64,000 bases of DNA from Dyella sp. C11 (GCF_003121485.1 NZ_QAVX01000002.1:150358-214357), one strand, 5' to 3'. Positions 37,486 through 47,542 are shown, counted from the first letter of the stretch. The notes: generated from the letters alone by a model not told the origin. Program-made: numbers and translations.

Positions 37486-38088
37486 ATGCTGATGGAAGTA
37501 CCTGGACGCGTTGTCGACCTTCATTCGACCCGCGTGCTGTCGCTGGACGCCGCCGGACGGATTCTCGACTGGATCAGCTGGCAGGAAGCGGTTTGCCTCT
37601 ATGTCCGCGACGCGGTGGCCTGGACGCTGGGTGATCCCTGCATCACCGTCCACGGTGGCCAGAACCGGCTCAGCGGCGTGCAGAGCATGCTTTCGCTGCA
37701 CCCGATCATCGCCAGCACCGGCCACTGCCGCGATCACGCCATCGACCCCTCGCCGGCGCTCACCAATACCGCCTTGTTCGCGCGCGATCGCTACCTGTGC
37801 ATGTATTGCGGCGAACGCTTCAGCCGCGGCGAGCTGACCCGCGACCACGTGCTGCCCATCTCCAAGCACGGCAAGGACACCTGGGAAAACGTGGTCAGCG
37901 CCTGCCTGCACTGCAATCTCCGCAAGAGCAACCGCACGCCGCAGCAGGCCAACATGCCGCTGCTGGCCGTGCCATACCGCCCGAGCTGGGTGGAGCACCT
38001 GATCCTGTCCAACCGCAACATCCTGGCCGACCAGATGGAATTCCTGGTCAATCACCTGCCGCGCGATCGGCGCGAGCACATGGTCTGA
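37486..38088 (+). CDS. HNH endonuclease family protein
   Basis: A 200-residue protein with a C-terminal HNH (beta-beta-alpha-metal) nuclease domain. A zinc pair C105-x2-C108 (CMYCGERF) and C140-x2-C143 (CLHC) bracket the active-site motif R119-D-H121 and N135. The N-terminal ~95 residues (VPGRVVDLHSTRVLSLDAAG...) are a conserved non-catalytic part. These proteins are very widespread in Proteobacteria as stand-alone genes; activity and target are unknown. No methylase or restriction partner is nearby. Confidence 0.88.
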   Translation: MLMEVPGRVVDLHSTRVLSLDAAGRILDWISWQEAVCLYVRDAVAWTLGDPCITVHGGQNRLSGVQSMLSLHPIIASTGHCRDHAIDPSPALTNTALFARDRYLCMYCGERFSRGELTRDHVLPISKHGKDTWENVVSACLHCNLRKSNRTPQQANMPLLAVPYRPSWVEHLILSNRNILADQMEFLVNHLPRDRREHMV

Positions 38089-38127
38089 TTGCGGTCCGAT
38101 TTTCGCCGATAGACCGCACACTTCCTT

Positions 38128-38247
38128 ACCGTCATTCCCGCGGAAGCGGGAGGCGACTTTCAACAGCCGAAGGCCGGTCATCCAGCGCCTTTCAACGTTA
38201 CGGCAACCCCAAAGGCACTGGATTCCCGCCTTCGCGGGAATGACGGT
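38128..38247. repeat. Interspersed inverted-repeat element (CATTCCCGCG family), copy 1
   Basis: Perfect terminal inverted repeats ACCGTCATTCCCGCG (38128-38142) and CGCGGGAATGACGGT (38233-38247) around ~90 bp that includes AAGGCACTGGATTC. Related to 47543-47646. It fills most of the 194-bp space between the HNH gene and the small membrane-protein gene. Confidence 0.88.
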
Positions 38248-38282
38248 GAGGGATATGAGCGGTACGACCAACCGGGACGGCT

Positions 38283-38705
38283 CTAAGGCCTGTCCGCCTC
38301 ATCCCCAAACGGGTTCTCCTCATCCTCGATCCGCTGCAGCTCGCTGCGGGCCTCCTCCGCCAGCATGCAGTAGCGGCGGCGGATGCGCTCGAGGATGGCC
38401 TCGTCCAGCTCCTCCAGGTTCAGCAGCGCGTTGTGGGCCTGGGAGCTGCGGATCAGCTCGTCCAGCTTGATGTGCACGGCGGCCGAATCCCGGTTCTGCG
38501 TGTTCTGGATCAGGAACACCATCAGGAACGTCACGATGGTGGTGCCGGTGTTGATGACCAGTTGCCAGGTATCCCCGAAGTGGAACATCGGCCCGGTGAC
38601 CGCCCAGGCCAGCACTACGATCACCGCCAGCACGAAGGCCACCGGCCGACCGGAATAGCGGGCGACGTATTCAGCGAAACGCTGGAAAGCCTTGCGCGTG
38701 CTCAT
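38283..38705 (-). CDS. Low-affinity iron permease family protein (small)
   Basis: A 140-residue membrane protein. Two hydrophobic helices ([18 protein letters not shown] and [19 protein letters not shown]) are followed by an acidic cytoplasmic tail with [23 protein letters not shown] and [21 protein letters not shown]. The ALVTGP...TWQLVINT...[22 protein letters not shown] pattern is typical of proteins annotated as low-affinity iron permease, related to yeast Fet4. Iron transport by so short a protein is not established. Divergent from dxs, 129 bp apart. Confidence 0.8.
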   Translation of the reverse strand: MSTRKAFQRFAEYVARYSGRPVAFVLAVIVVLAWAVTGPMFHFGDTWQLVINTGTTIVTFLMVFLIQNTQNRDSAAVHIKLDELIRSSQAHNALLNLEELDEAILERIRRRYCMLAEEARSELQRIEDEENPFGDEADRP

Positions 38706-38834
38706 GGGAAGGTCTCGGCTGAACGGATGTGTCGGAGCCTCGCCCGCGCCATGTCAGCGCCATGTGGAGGCCGGCCCGCAGGAATTCACCCCGCCGCCCT
38801 TGCCCCGCCTCCCCGCTGGTCCAACAATACGCAG

Positions 38835-40724
38835 ATGAACGACCTGTCCCGCTACCCCCATCTGGCGCCCATCGAGACGCCGGCCGACCTGCGCAAAGTG
38901 GCTGACGACGACCTTCCGGCCGTCGCCGACGAGCTGCGCCAGTACCTGATTGAAGCCGTGGCCAGCTCTGGCGGCCATTTCGGCGCCGGCCTGGGCGTGG
39001 TGGAACTCACGGTGGCCCTGCACCACGTGTTCGACACGCCGCACGACCGCCTGGTGTGGGACGTGGGTCACCAGTGCTATCCGCACAAGATTCTCACCGG
39101 GCGTCGCGACCGCATCACCACGATCAAGAAGAAGGACGGCCTGGCGCCGTTCCCGCGTCGTGAGGAAAGCGAGTACGACACGTTCGGCGTGGGCCATTCG
39201 TCCACCTCGATCTCGGCGGCGCTCGGCATGGCCATCGCCGCGCAGCGCAAGGGCGACCACCGCAAGGTCGTCGCCGTGATCGGCGACGGCGCGATGACCG
39301 CCGGCATGGCCTTCGAAGCACTCAACCACGGCGGCGACGTGGAACCGGACATGCTGGTCGTGTTCAACGACAACGGCATGTCCATCAGCGAGAACGTCGG
39401 CGCGCTGACCAAGATGGCCGCGCGAGCCATGTCCAGCCGTCGCTTGAACGCGCTGCGCGAACGCGCGAAGAAGGCGATTCCGCGCCAGTCGTTCTTCGGC
39501 CGCTTCTTCAAGCGCTGGGAAGAACATGCCAAGGGCATGATCGTGCCCAGCACGCTGTTCGAGGAACTGGGCTTCCACTACACCGGCCCCATCGACGGCC
39601 ACGACATGCCGCAGCTGCTCGCTGCGCTGCGCACGGTGAAGGGTTTGCCCGGCCCGCAGCTGCTGCACGTCATCACCACCAAGGGCAAGGGCTACGCGCC
39701 GGCCGAACAGGCGCAGATCGAATACCACGCGGTGGGCCCGTTCGATCCGCAGGCCGGCCTGACGAAAAAGTCCGGCCCGTCCAAGCCCACCTATACCGAT
39801 ATTTTCAGCGACTGGCTGTGCGACCAGGCCGCCGCCGACGAGCGCCTGCTGGGCATCACGCCGGCCATGCGCGAAGGCTCCGGCCTGGTGCGTTTCTCCA
39901 AGGAATACCCGCAGCGCTACTTCGACGTGGCGATTGCCGAACAGCACGCGGTGACGCTGGCCGCCGGCATGGCGTGCGAAGGCGCCAAGCCGGTGGTGGC
40001 GATCTATTCCACCTTCCTGCAGCGCGCGTTCGACCAGGCGATCCACGACGTGTCGATCCAGAACCTGGACGTCACCTTCGCCATCGATCGCGCGGGCGTG
40101 GTCGGCCCGGACGGCGCCACGCATTCGGGCAGCTTCGATCTGTCGTACCTGCGCTGCCTGCCGAACATGGTGATCATGGCGCCGGCGGACGAGAACGAGT
40201 GCCGCATGATGCTGAGCACGGGCTTCGAGCACCACGGCCCGGCGGCCATTCGCTACCCGCGCGGCACCGGCCCAGGCGTGCCGCTGCAGAAAGAATTGGA
40301 AACGCTGCCGATCGGCAAGGCGGAAATGCGTCGCCGCGGCCATGGCCTCGCGCTGCTCAGCTTCGGCGCGATGCTGGCGCCGGCGGCGGAAATCGCGGCT
40401 GAAATGGATGCCACGCTGGTCAACATGCGCTTCGTGAAGCCGCTGGACGAGGCGATGATTCTCGAACTTGCGCGCACGCACGATGCGTTCGTCACGCTGG
40501 AAGACAACGCCATCGCCGGTGGTGCGGGCAGTGGCGTGGCCGAGTGCCTCGCCGCACATGGCATCGTGAAGCCGATCCTGCATCTGGGCCTGCCGGATGT
40601 ATACCTCGAACACGGCAGCCGCGAAGAAGTGCTGACCATGGCCGGCCTGGACCTGCCGAGCATCCGCAACGCGATTCGTGCGCGCTTCCCACACATCGGC
40701 ACGCGTAATCAGGTCACGGCCTGA
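38835..40724 (+). CDS. dxs: 1-deoxy-D-xylulose-5-phosphate synthase
   Basis: A 629-residue thiamine-diphosphate enzyme condensing pyruvate and glyceraldehyde-3-phosphate, the first step of the MEP isoprenoid pathway. It shows [38 protein letters not shown], the ThDP/Mg motif [18 protein letters not shown]...NDN, the catalytic Glu E369 ([12 protein letters not shown]) and the transketolase-type C-terminal domain ([16 protein letters not shown]). ATG 38835 gives the family length. A terminator follows immediately. Essential housekeeping gene in most relatives. Confidence 0.97.
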   Translation: MNDLSRYPHLAPIETPADLRKVADDDLPAVADELRQYLIEAVASSGGHFGAGLGVVELTVALHHVFDTPHDRLVWDVGHQCYPHKILTGRRDRITTIKKKDGLAPFPRREESEYDTFGVGHSSTSISAALGMAIAAQRKGDHRKVVAVIGDGAMTAGMAFEALNHGGDVEPDMLVVFNDNGMSISENVGALTKMAARAMSSRRLNALRERAKKAIPRQSFFGRFFKRWEEHAKGMIVPSTLFEELGFHYTGPIDGHDMPQLLAALRTVKGLPGPQLLHVITTKGKGYAPAEQAQIEYHAVGPFDPQAGLTKKSGPSKPTYTDIFSDWLCDQAAADERLLGITPAMREGSGLVRFSKEYPQRYFDVAIAEQHAVTLAAGMACEGAKPVVAIYSTFLQRAFDQAIHDVSIQNLDVTFAIDRAGVVGPDGATHSGSFDLSYLRCLPNMVIMAPADENECRMMLSTGFEHHGPAAIRYPRGTGPGVPLQKELETLPIGKAEMRRRGHGLALLSFGAMLAPAAEIAAEMDATLVNMRFVKPLDEAMILELARTHDAFVTLEDNAIAGGAGSGVAECLAAHGIVKPILHLGLPDVYLEHGSREEVLTMAGLDLPSIRNAIRARFPHIGTRNQVTA

Positions 40725-40747
40725 TCGGGGTTCACCGTTGAATCAAG

Positions 40748-40771
40748 AAGCCGCGCATTGCGCGGCTTTTT
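40748..40771 (+). terminator. Rho-independent terminator of dxs
   Basis: An 8-bp stem (AGCCGCGC / GCGCGGCT), a 3-nt loop and a TTTTT tail. It lies between the convergent dxs and prmC genes. Confidence 0.85.
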
Positions 40772-40781
40772 CATGCGCGAA

Positions 40782-41606
40782 TCAGGAGCGTGTCCAGGCG
40801 CCGCCGCTGACGCGGTCGCGTTCTTCCAGATCCTGCTCGGTAAACACTTGCTCGTAGCCTGCGGCCTCAAGCACGCCGCGCACGGCATCACCCTGGTTCC
40901 AACCGTGCTCCATCAGCAACCAGCCGCCCGGCACGAGATGCTCGCGCGCCTGTGCCACGATGCGGCGGATGTCATCGAGCCCGTCGACACCGGACGCAAG
41001 TGCGCTGGCGGGTTCGAAGCGCAAATCGCCCTGCCCGAGATGCACGTCATCCGATTCGATGTAAGGCGGGTTGGAGACGACAACGTCGAACGTCTCGCCA
41101 GCCAGTGGCGCCAGCCAGTCCCCGTGGAAAAACTGCACGTTGCGAATGCCGTGCTTGACTGCGTTTCGCTCGGCAACGGCGAGCGCTTCCGCGCTGGCGT
41201 CGGTAGCGACAATGCCTGCTGTCGGGCATTCGCGCGCCAGGGCCAGCGCAATCGCGCCGCTGCCGGTACCCAAATCCACCACGCGGGATTTGCTGGTCAT
41301 GCGCGCCAGCGCCAGTTCCACCAGCAACTCGGTTTCGGGACGGGGAATCAGCGTGGCGGGCGTGACCTCCAGCTCCAGCGTCCAGAAGCCGCGGCGACCG
41401 GTGATGTAGGCCACCGGTTCGCCATCGCGGCGACGCTGCACGAGCGCGCCATAAGCGTCCAGGTCGGCCGATGCAAGTTCATCGTCGGCGTGCGCGATCA
41501 GCCAGCTGCGCGGCTTGTCCAGCACATGGACGAGCAGCAACTCCGCTTCCAGTCGGTCGCCCAATTCGCGCGCCGCCTGCGCGATGGTTTCGCGCACCTC
41601 AGCCAT
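40782..41606 (-). CDS. prmC: Peptide chain release factor N5-glutamine methyltransferase
   Basis: A 274-residue SAM-dependent methyltransferase that methylates the glutamine of the GGQ motif in release factors RF1 and RF2. Visible: the PrmC helical N-domain with [10 protein letters not shown]89-R-P-E-T-E94, the SAM loop [11 protein letters not shown] (111-121) and the catalytic N179-P-P-Y182. prfA, the usual neighbour, is not in the window. The start ATG 41606 opens [15 protein letters not shown]. Convergent with dxs. Confidence 0.95.
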   Translation of the reverse strand: MAEVRETIAQAARELGDRLEAELLLVHVLDKPRSWLIAHADDELASADLDAYGALVQRRRDGEPVAYITGRRGFWTLELEVTPATLIPRPETELLVELALARMTSKSRVVDLGTGSGAIALALARECPTAGIVATDASAEALAVAERNAVKHGIRNVQFFHGDWLAPLAGETFDVVVSNPPYIESDDVHLGQGDLRFEPASALASGVDGLDDIRRIVAQAREHLVPGGWLLMEHGWNQGDAVRGVLEAAGYEQVFTEQDLEERDRVSGGAWTRS

Positions 41607-41691
41607 GCACGTGATTCCCTTGAAACGATCGACCCGGCATGGCGACTTCCCCGCATGAAGAAGTCACAGTGTAAAGCCATTGACCGCCCTC

Positions 41692-43368
41692 TCAGGCCGG
41701 CGTCGGCGCCAGGTAGTGATGCACGGCCTGCACCACCACGGAACCTTCGCCCACGCTCGACGCCACGCGCTTGACCGACCCGGAACGCACGTCGCCCACC
41801 GCAAAAATGCCGGGCTTGGTCGTGGCGTAGGGCGATTCGAGCAAATGACCTTGCGCACAGCGTCCAGTGAGGACGAAACCCTTGGTGTCGAGCGCGAGGC
41901 AATCCTTCAGCCAGTCGGTGTTGGGCTCGGCGCCGATCATCACGAACACGTTGCTTACCGGTCGCGCGGTGTATTCGCCGGTTTCGCGCTGCTGCCATGT
42001 CACGCGGTGAAGGCGGCCCTCGCCTTCCAGGCCGGTGATCTCGCTGTGCGCATGCAGCGTGATCGACGACGACAGCAGGATGCGTTGCACCAGATAGTCA
42101 GACATCGTGGCCGCAAGGCCCGACGAACGCACCAGCACATGCACGTGCGATGCAATGCGCGAGAGGAACACCGCGGCCTGCCCGGCGGAATTGCCGCCGC
42201 CCACCACGATGACTTCCTCGTTCTTGCACAACTGGCCTTCCATCGCCGTGCAGGCGTAATGGATGCCGGTGCCCTCGAACTGTTCGTAGCCCGGCACGGA
42301 CAGCTTGCGGTAGCGCGCACCCGTGGCCACGATCACCGAACGCGCCTGCACGCTCTGGCCATCGTCGAGGAACAGGCGATACGGCTGCACCGAACAATCG
42401 ATGCCACAGGCCTGTCGCGAAATCGCCAGCCGCGCACCGAACTTTTGCGCCTGGGCCTGCGCGCGGCCGGCCAATGCCTGCCCCGAGATGCCGGTGGGAA
42501 AGCCCAGATAGTTTTCGATCTTCGACGAGGTGCCCGCCTGCCCGCCCGGCGCCACGCCTTCCACCACGATGGTGGAGAGGCCTTCGGACGCGGCGTACAC
42601 CGCGGCGGCAAGACCGGCGGGGCCGGCGCCCGCCACCGCAACGTCGTAGATGAAATCCGGATCGATGGTTTCGGTAAGGCCAAGTTCGTCGGCCAGCTCG
42701 GACGTGGTCGGGTTCTGCAGGAAGCAGCGCTCGGGACAGATCACCACCGGCAACTGATCGTGGGTGAGCTGGAAGCACTCGATGAAACCGCCCGCCTCGG
42801 GATCGGTTTCCGTGTCGATCAGGCGATGCGGATAACCGTTGCGCACCAGGAAGCGTTCGAGGCGCAGCGTGTCGCCACTGTGCCCTGGGCCTACAAGCAC
42901 CACGCCGCCAAACCCGGCGCGGATCAAGCCCACGCGCCGCAGGATGAAGGCACGCATGATGATTTCGCTGATATCCGCTTCGGCCGCCACCATGCGACGG
43001 AAGTCTTCCGAGCGTACGCGCAGCACACGGCTTTCCATCGCGACACGTGCCGAGGCCATCACCGCACGACGGTTGAACATGTTCATCTCGCCGCTGAACT
43101 GGCGTGCCGAGTACATGGTGAACACGTTGACGTGGCCGTGCTTGTCCACGTCGAAGATTTCCACCAGGCCGTCGAGCACCAGGAAGAAATCCACGCCGCG
43201 CTGTCCGCGTTCGAACAGCATCGTGCCCGCGGGCACGCTTTCCTCCTGGCCGTACGCTGCAATGCGCCGGACCATGGAAGGATCCAGGCGCGGGAACATC
43301 TGCTCCTTGCGATTCATCGGGTCCGTAGGGTCGTAGACGACCTCGGGGGCTGGCGACTGCTCGGACAT
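41692..43368 (-). CDS. CRP-like cyclic-nucleotide-binding domain fused to thioredoxin-reductase-like FAD enzyme
   Basis: A 558-residue fusion. Residues ~25-150 are a cNMP-binding beta-roll (PAGTMLFERGQRGVDFFLVLDG, FSGEMNMFNRRAVMASARV) with no helix-turn-helix following. A ~70-residue linker domain resembling a thioredoxin-fold half (GFGGVVLVGPGHSGDTLRLERFL...CFLQNPTTSELADELG) precedes a two-dinucleotide-fold TrxB-like reductase (AVAGAGPAGLAAAVYAASEG, ENYLGFP, VVGGGNSAGQAAVFLS, GIFAVGDVRSG). The canonical Cys-x-x-Cys of TrxR is absent: the site reads YACTAME. So ordinary thioredoxin reduction is unlikely. The start is ATG 43368 with GAGGTG upstream; the longer frame extends into the LysR gene and is rejected. 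Confidence 0.87.
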   Translation of the reverse strand: MSEQSPAPEVVYDPTDPMNRKEQMFPRLDPSMVRRIAAYGQEESVPAGTMLFERGQRGVDFFLVLDGLVEIFDVDKHGHVNVFTMYSARQFSGEMNMFNRRAVMASARVAMESRVLRVRSEDFRRMVAAEADISEIIMRAFILRRVGLIRAGFGGVVLVGPGHSGDTLRLERFLVRNGYPHRLIDTETDPEAGGFIECFQLTHDQLPVVICPERCFLQNPTTSELADELGLTETIDPDFIYDVAVAGAGPAGLAAAVYAASEGLSTIVVEGVAPGGQAGTSSKIENYLGFPTGISGQALAGRAQAQAQKFGARLAISRQACGIDCSVQPYRLFLDDGQSVQARSVIVATGARYRKLSVPGYEQFEGTGIHYACTAMEGQLCKNEEVIVVGGGNSAGQAAVFLSRIASHVHVLVRSSGLAATMSDYLVQRILLSSSITLHAHSEITGLEGEGRLHRVTWQQRETGEYTARPVSNVFVMIGAEPNTDWLKDCLALDTKGFVLTGRCAQGHLLESPYATTKPGIFAVGDVRSGSVKRVASSVGEGSVVVQAVHHYLAPTPA

Positions 43369-43498
43369 GCAAGACACCTCGTCACGGGGACGCCCCGGTG
43401 GCATGCACCAGGCGCATCCTGAAGTCATTACAGCGGTGGCCGCGGGGAACGCGGCACAACAACGAGCATCGTGCGCCCGCGACCATGTCGCTCGCAAG

Positions 43499-44431
43499 TC
43501 ATTGCGGCGACGCCTGCATGGCGCCCGTGATGGACGTGACGAGGCGTTCACGGAACCAGCGATGCGCCTGGTCGGCGTCCTTGGAATCGTGCCAGTACGC
43601 CAGGATGGGAATGGCCTTGATGCGGATCGGCAACGGCTGCAACGCGATGGGCAGCAAGGTGGCCAGATGCTCGGCATAGGCGCGTGGCACGGTGACCAGC
43701 AGGTCGCTGGCCGCGGCGATCTGGCAGGCGGAAAAGTAGTGCTGCGCCACCATGCGCACTTCACGGAACATGCCGTTCTGGCCCAGCAAGGTGTCCAGTG
43801 CACTCGACTCGCCCAGTGGCGAGACAGTGACGTGCTGTGCATCCAAGTAGTCGGCACGCCGCAGCTGTCGCGACAGCGGATGATCGCGCCGCATGGCCAC
43901 CGCCAGCGTCTCGTTCAACAGGCGTCGGTGCGAGATGTGATCGCCGGCGCGCAAGGGGCGATCCACCGCCAGATCCAGCGCGCCGATGGTCAGTTCGCGT
44001 TCCACGTCGTCCGCCGCCACGCGCCGGCTCACGATGCGAACCCCGGGCGCCTCGCGGGCGATGCTGGCCATCAAGCCCGGCAGTGCAATGGATTCCAGGA
44101 TGTCGCGAAAGCCGATGACGAACTCCATCTGCAGCCGGGAGGCATCGAACATGGCCTGCGCATGCGTGCTGGCCAGCAGCCCCTTCAGGTGCGCCTGCAC
44201 CGCCGGCATCATCGCGCGCACCTTGTCGGTGGGCAGCAGGCGATTGCCCTGCCGCACGAACAGCGGATCGCCCAGGTGATCCCGCAGACGGCGCAGCGCG
44301 TGCGTCACCGCGGGCTGGGTCAGGTGCAGCACGCGGGCGGCGGCACTCACGCCGCCATGCGTGTAAATGGCGTCCAGTACGCGGAACAGGTTCAGGTCGA
44401 TACGGCTATCGCGTTCCATGGTCATACCCAT
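43499..44431 (-). CDS. LysR family transcriptional regulator
   Basis: A 310-residue LysR-type regulator. An N-terminal winged HTH (LNLFRVLDAIYTHGGVSAAARVLHLTQPAVTHALRRLRDHL) precedes the two-lobed effector domain. The start could be any of three close ATGs (44431, 44425, 44419); none has a strong ribosome site. It diverges from the acyl-CoA dehydrogenase gene across a 90-bp gap holding an ATGC-N11-GCAT palindrome, so it is a good candidate to control the operon to its right. Effector unknown, perhaps an acyl-CoA or hydroxy acid. Confidence 0.92.
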   Translation of the reverse strand: MGMTMERDSRIDLNLFRVLDAIYTHGGVSAAARVLHLTQPAVTHALRRLRDHLGDPLFVRQGNRLLPTDKVRAMMPAVQAHLKGLLASTHAQAMFDASRLQMEFVIGFRDILESIALPGLMASIAREAPGVRIVSRRVAADDVERELTIGALDLAVDRPLRAGDHISHRRLLNETLAVAMRRDHPLSRQLRRADYLDAQHVTVSPLGESSALDTLLGQNGMFREVRMVAQHYFSACQIAAASDLLVTVPRAYAEHLATLLPIALQPLPIRIKAIPILAYWHDSKDADQAHRWFRERLVTSITGAMQASPQ

Positions 44432-44442
44432 TCATGCTGCTA

Positions 44443-44461
44443 ATGCACCCCCATAAAGCAT
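44443..44461. promoter_or_regulatory. Candidate LysR-type operator (ATGC-N11-GCAT)
   Basis: A dyad with 4-bp arms around an 11-nt spacer, in the 90-bp intergenic region between the LysR gene and its divergent partner. LysR sites commonly show T-N11-A dyads. Short arms make this tentative. Confidence 0.4.
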
Positions 44462-44521
44462 ATTCATTTCAATTATCGGTTGCCTGAGGCGTACGCTCGA
44501 CAGGTATTGAGGAGAACCGCC

Positions 44522-45751
44522 ATGGATTTCGCCCCTTCCGAACGCACCCGCGAGCTCACCGAACGCCTCAAACGTTTCATGCGCGAGGAGGTGTTCCCCG
44601 CCGAAGCGGTGTACGCCTCTCTGCTCACCGGCGGTGCGGACCACACACAGTGGCGCCAGCCAGTGGTGATGGAGCAACTGAAGGCACGGGCCCGCGACGC
44701 CGGCCTGTGGAACCTGTTCCTGCCCGATCTTGAAGGCGGCGCCGGCCTGAGCAACGCGGACTACGCGCCGCTGGCGGAAATCATGGGCCACTCGTTCATC
44801 GCGCCGGAGGTGTTCAACTGCAACGCACCCGACACCGGCAACATGGAAGTGCTGCATCGCTATGGTTCGCCGGAACAGCGCGAGCACTGGCTGGAACCGC
44901 TGCTGCGCGGCGAGATCCGCTCGGGCTTCGCCATGACCGAACCGGATGTCGCCTCGTCCGACGCCACCAACATGCAGGCGACCGCGACCATCGACGGCGA
45001 TGACATCGTCCTGAACGGCCGCAAGTGGTGGACCACGGGCCTGGGGCATCCGCACTGCCGTTTCGTGATCTTCATGGGGCTGAGCGACGCGAACGCCGAA
45101 CCGCACCGGCGCCACAGCATGGTGATCTGCCCGCTCGACACACCGGGCGTGCATGTCGAACGCATGCTGCCGGTATTCCACGACTACGACGAACCGTCGG
45201 GACACGGCGAGCTGCGCTTCGACCAGGTTCGCGTACCGGCGTCCAACGTGATCCTGGGAACCGGGCGCGGTTTTGAGATCGCGCAGGGAAGATTGGGACC
45301 GGGTCGCGTGCACCATTGCATGCGCGCACTGGGTGCGGCCGAACGTGCGCTGTCATTGCTGTGCAGGCGCGCGCAAGCGCGCGTCGCCTTCGGCCAGCCG
45401 CTCATCAAGCTGGGCGGCAACGCGGACATCATCGCCAACCTGCGCATGGCCATCGAACAGGCACGCCTGCTCACGCTGAAAGCCGCGTGGACCCTCGACA
45501 CGCAAGGCAGCAAGGCCGCGCTCAGCCTGATCTCGCAGATCAAGGTGGTGGTGCCCGCCGTGGCACAGCAGGCCGCCGATGCAGCCATCCAGATTCACGG
45601 CGGCGCGGGTCTTACCGACGACTTCCCGCTCGCCCAGCTCTACGCCTATGCGCGCGTGCTGCGACTGGCCGATGGCCCGGACGAAGTGCACCGCGCCGTG
45701 GTCGCCAAACTCGAAGCCAAGGCCCAGCTCGCCACGGAGAACCATGCATGA
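44522..45751 (+). CDS. Acyl-CoA dehydrogenase, ACAD10/11 (LvaC)-like
   Basis: A 409-residue FAD enzyme of the ACAD10/11 subgroup. It has FAMTEPDVASSDATNMQATA, KWWTTGLGHPHCRFVIFMG, the helix ARVAFGQPLIKLGGNADIIANLR and QIHGGAGLTDDFPLAQLYAY. In place of the usual Y-E-G catalytic site is RLADGPDEVHRAVVAKLE, as in ACAD10/11-type proteins. The stop overlaps the start of an APH-like kinase (ATGA). In LvaA/LvaC of Pseudomonas putida and in mammalian ACAD10/11, such a kinase phosphorylates a 4-hydroxyacyl-CoA and the dehydrogenase isomerises it to 3-hydroxyacyl-CoA; the same job is inferred here. GAGGAG precedes ATG 44522. Confidence 0.88.
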   Translation: MDFAPSERTRELTERLKRFMREEVFPAEAVYASLLTGGADHTQWRQPVVMEQLKARARDAGLWNLFLPDLEGGAGLSNADYAPLAEIMGHSFIAPEVFNCNAPDTGNMEVLHRYGSPEQREHWLEPLLRGEIRSGFAMTEPDVASSDATNMQATATIDGDDIVLNGRKWWTTGLGHPHCRFVIFMGLSDANAEPHRRHSMVICPLDTPGVHVERMLPVFHDYDEPSGHGELRFDQVRVPASNVILGTGRGFEIAQGRLGPGRVHHCMRALGAAERALSLLCRRAQARVAFGQPLIKLGGNADIIANLRMAIEQARLLTLKAAWTLDTQGSKAALSLISQIKVVVPAVAQQAADAAIQIHGGAGLTDDFPLAQLYAYARVLRLADGPDEVHRAVVAKLEAKAQLATENHA

Positions 45752-46812
45752 CCGCCATTCCGGACCAGGCACGCCCCGTTCGCGACGAAGACGCGTTCGA
45801 TATGGCGAACGTGGATGCCTTTCTGAAGCAACACATCGACGGCCTGCAAGGCACGCCATCGGTGAAGCAGTTTCCGGGCGGCGCGTCCAACCTCACGTAT
45901 CTGCTCATCTACGACAATCGCGAGCTGGTATTGCGTCGCCCGCCGCGAGGCGCCAAGGCCAAGTCGGCGCACGACATGATGCGCGAGGCGCGCGTCATGG
46001 CTGCCCTGAAGAACAGCTATCACTACGTGCCCGCCATCCTCGCGCGCTGCGACGACGAGAGCATCATCGGGCAGGATTTCTACGTGATGGAGCGCTTGCA
46101 CGGCACCATTCTTCGCCGTGATCTTCCCGCGGAACTCGGCCTGGAGCGCGACGGCGTACACGCGCTGTGCCTGGGATTCGTCGATCGCCTGATCGAACTG
46201 CACCAGGTCGATGCCACGCAGCCCGGGTTGCAGGAACTCGGCCGCGGCGAGGGCTACATCGCACGGCAGGTATCCGGCTGGAACGAGCGCTGGCGACAGG
46301 CGGCGACGGAAGGCTCCGACCCTTGCGAAGACGTGATCGCGTGGCTCACCTCCCAGCAACCCGCCAAGGACAACGCCAGCTGCGTTGTCCACAACGACTT
46401 CCGCTTCGACAACGTGGTGCTGTCGCCGGACAACCCGCTGACGATCATCGGCGTACTGGACTGGGAACTGGCCACCGTCGGCGATCCGTTGATGGACCTG
46501 GGCAGTTCCCTCGCCTACTGGGTGCAGGCCGACGACGATCCGATCTTCCAGTCGTTCCGCCGCCAGCCCACGCACGAGGCCGGCATGCTCACGCGCGGTG
46601 AGGTGGTCGCCTATTACGGCGAGCGCACCGGCATGGATGTCTCGCACTGGCGCTTCTATGAAATCTTCGGGCTGTTCCGCCTGATGGTGATCATCCAGCA
46701 GATTTACCGCCGCTTTGCGCTGGGCCAGACCACCAACCCGCAGTTCACCGGCTTTGGCGACGCAGCGAAATACATGGGCATGCGCTGCCGCCGCTTGATG
46801 GCGCAGGTGTGA
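45748..46812 (+). CDS. APH-like phosphotransferase family protein (LvaA/ACAD10-N type)
   Basis: A 354-residue kinase of the aminoglycoside-phosphotransferase fold. It has VKQFPGGASNLTYLL (nucleotide loop), the Lys of LVLRRPPRGAKAKSAHDMMREARVMAAL and the catalytic loop CVVHNDFRFDNVVL (H-x-D-x4-N), followed by the metal motif GVLDWELATVGDPLMDLG. The family includes LvaA and the kinase domain of ACAD10/11, which phosphorylate the 4-hydroxyl of acyl-CoAs. ATG and stop overlap both neighbours by 4 bp (ATGA and GTGA), giving a translationally coupled trio. Confidence 0.9.
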   Translation: MTAIPDQARPVRDEDAFDMANVDAFLKQHIDGLQGTPSVKQFPGGASNLTYLLIYDNRELVLRRPPRGAKAKSAHDMMREARVMAALKNSYHYVPAILARCDDESIIGQDFYVMERLHGTILRRDLPAELGLERDGVHALCLGFVDRLIELHQVDATQPGLQELGRGEGYIARQVSGWNERWRQAATEGSDPCEDVIAWLTSQQPAKDNASCVVHNDFRFDNVVLSPDNPLTIIGVLDWELATVGDPLMDLGSSLAYWVQADDDPIFQSFRRQPTHEAGMLTRGEVVAYYGERTGMDVSHWRFYEIFGLFRLMVIIQQIYRRFALGQTTNPQFTGFGDAAKYMGMRCRRLMAQV

Positions 46813-47504
46813 GCGTGCGCGAACTGCTGCTCATCCGGCACGGACAGGCGAGCTTCCACGCCGAGGACTACGACCAGTTGTCGCCACTGGGCGAACGGCA
46901 GTCCACGCTGCTCGGCGCGTGGCTCCGCGAAGTCGGTGGACGACCTGACCTGGTTGCGATGGGGCCACGATCACGTCATCGCGACACGGCCAGCGCGTGC
47001 ATGAAGGCAGCGAACGTCGACATCGCGCCCGTGGTGCTGCCCGGACTGGATGAAGTGGATCATCTCGAACTGCTCGCACGCCTGCGCCCTGACCTGGCTG
47101 CGCCAGGTGCCTTGCGCGCATCGATGAAGCAGGAAGCCGATCCATTTCGTTCGTTCCAGCGCCTGTTCGTCGATGCTCTCGCCCGCTGGACGAATGGTGC
47201 GCATGACGCGGAGTACAGCGTCAGCTGGACGGCATTTCGCCAGGGTGTCATGGACGCGCTCGAACAGCTCGCCGCATCGCCGGCCAGCACCCTCTGGGCA
47301 TTCACCTCGGGTGGCCCGGTCGCCATCATCGCCACCGCTTTGCTTCGGGCGCCGGAAGCGAAAACCTTCGACCTGAGCTGGTCACTCGTGAACACTGGCG
47401 TGACGAGACTGCGGTTAGGCTCGCGCGGCGCCAGTTTGATGACCTATAACGCATGGCCACATCTGGAGCGCGAGCGCGACGAATCGCTCCTGACGTTGCG
47501 ATGA
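46809..47504 (+). CDS. Histidine phosphatase family protein
   Basis: A 231-residue phosphatase of the phosphoglycerate-mutase-like superfamily. The catalytic core is R10-H11-G12 (LLIRHGQASFH), with RSRHRDTA as the second Arg/His region and FTSGGPVAIIATALL near the C-terminus, where the second His of the family is not obvious. The GTG start overlaps the kinase stop (GTGA). Substrate unknown; it may hydrolyse a phosphorylated intermediate made by the preceding kinase, an inference from position only. Confidence 0.85.
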   Translation: MSVRELLLIRHGQASFHAEDYDQLSPLGERQSTLLGAWLREVGGRPDLVAMGPRSRHRDTASACMKAANVDIAPVVLPGLDEVDHLELLARLRPDLAAPGALRASMKQEADPFRSFQRLFVDALARWTNGAHDAEYSVSWTAFRQGVMDALEQLAASPASTLWAFTSGGPVAIIATALLRAPEAKTFDLSWSLVNTGVTRLRLGSRGASLMTYNAWPHLERERDESLLTLR

Positions 47505-47542
47505 CTGTGACTATAAGTATGTGTCGCGCCACCGCTCAAGCT

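Noticed and set aside
43369..43857. Longer N-terminus for the CRP-thioredoxin-reductase fusion
   Set aside because: The extra residues run over the LysR coding region on the same strand in another frame; ATG 43368 has a good ribosome site and gives the family length.
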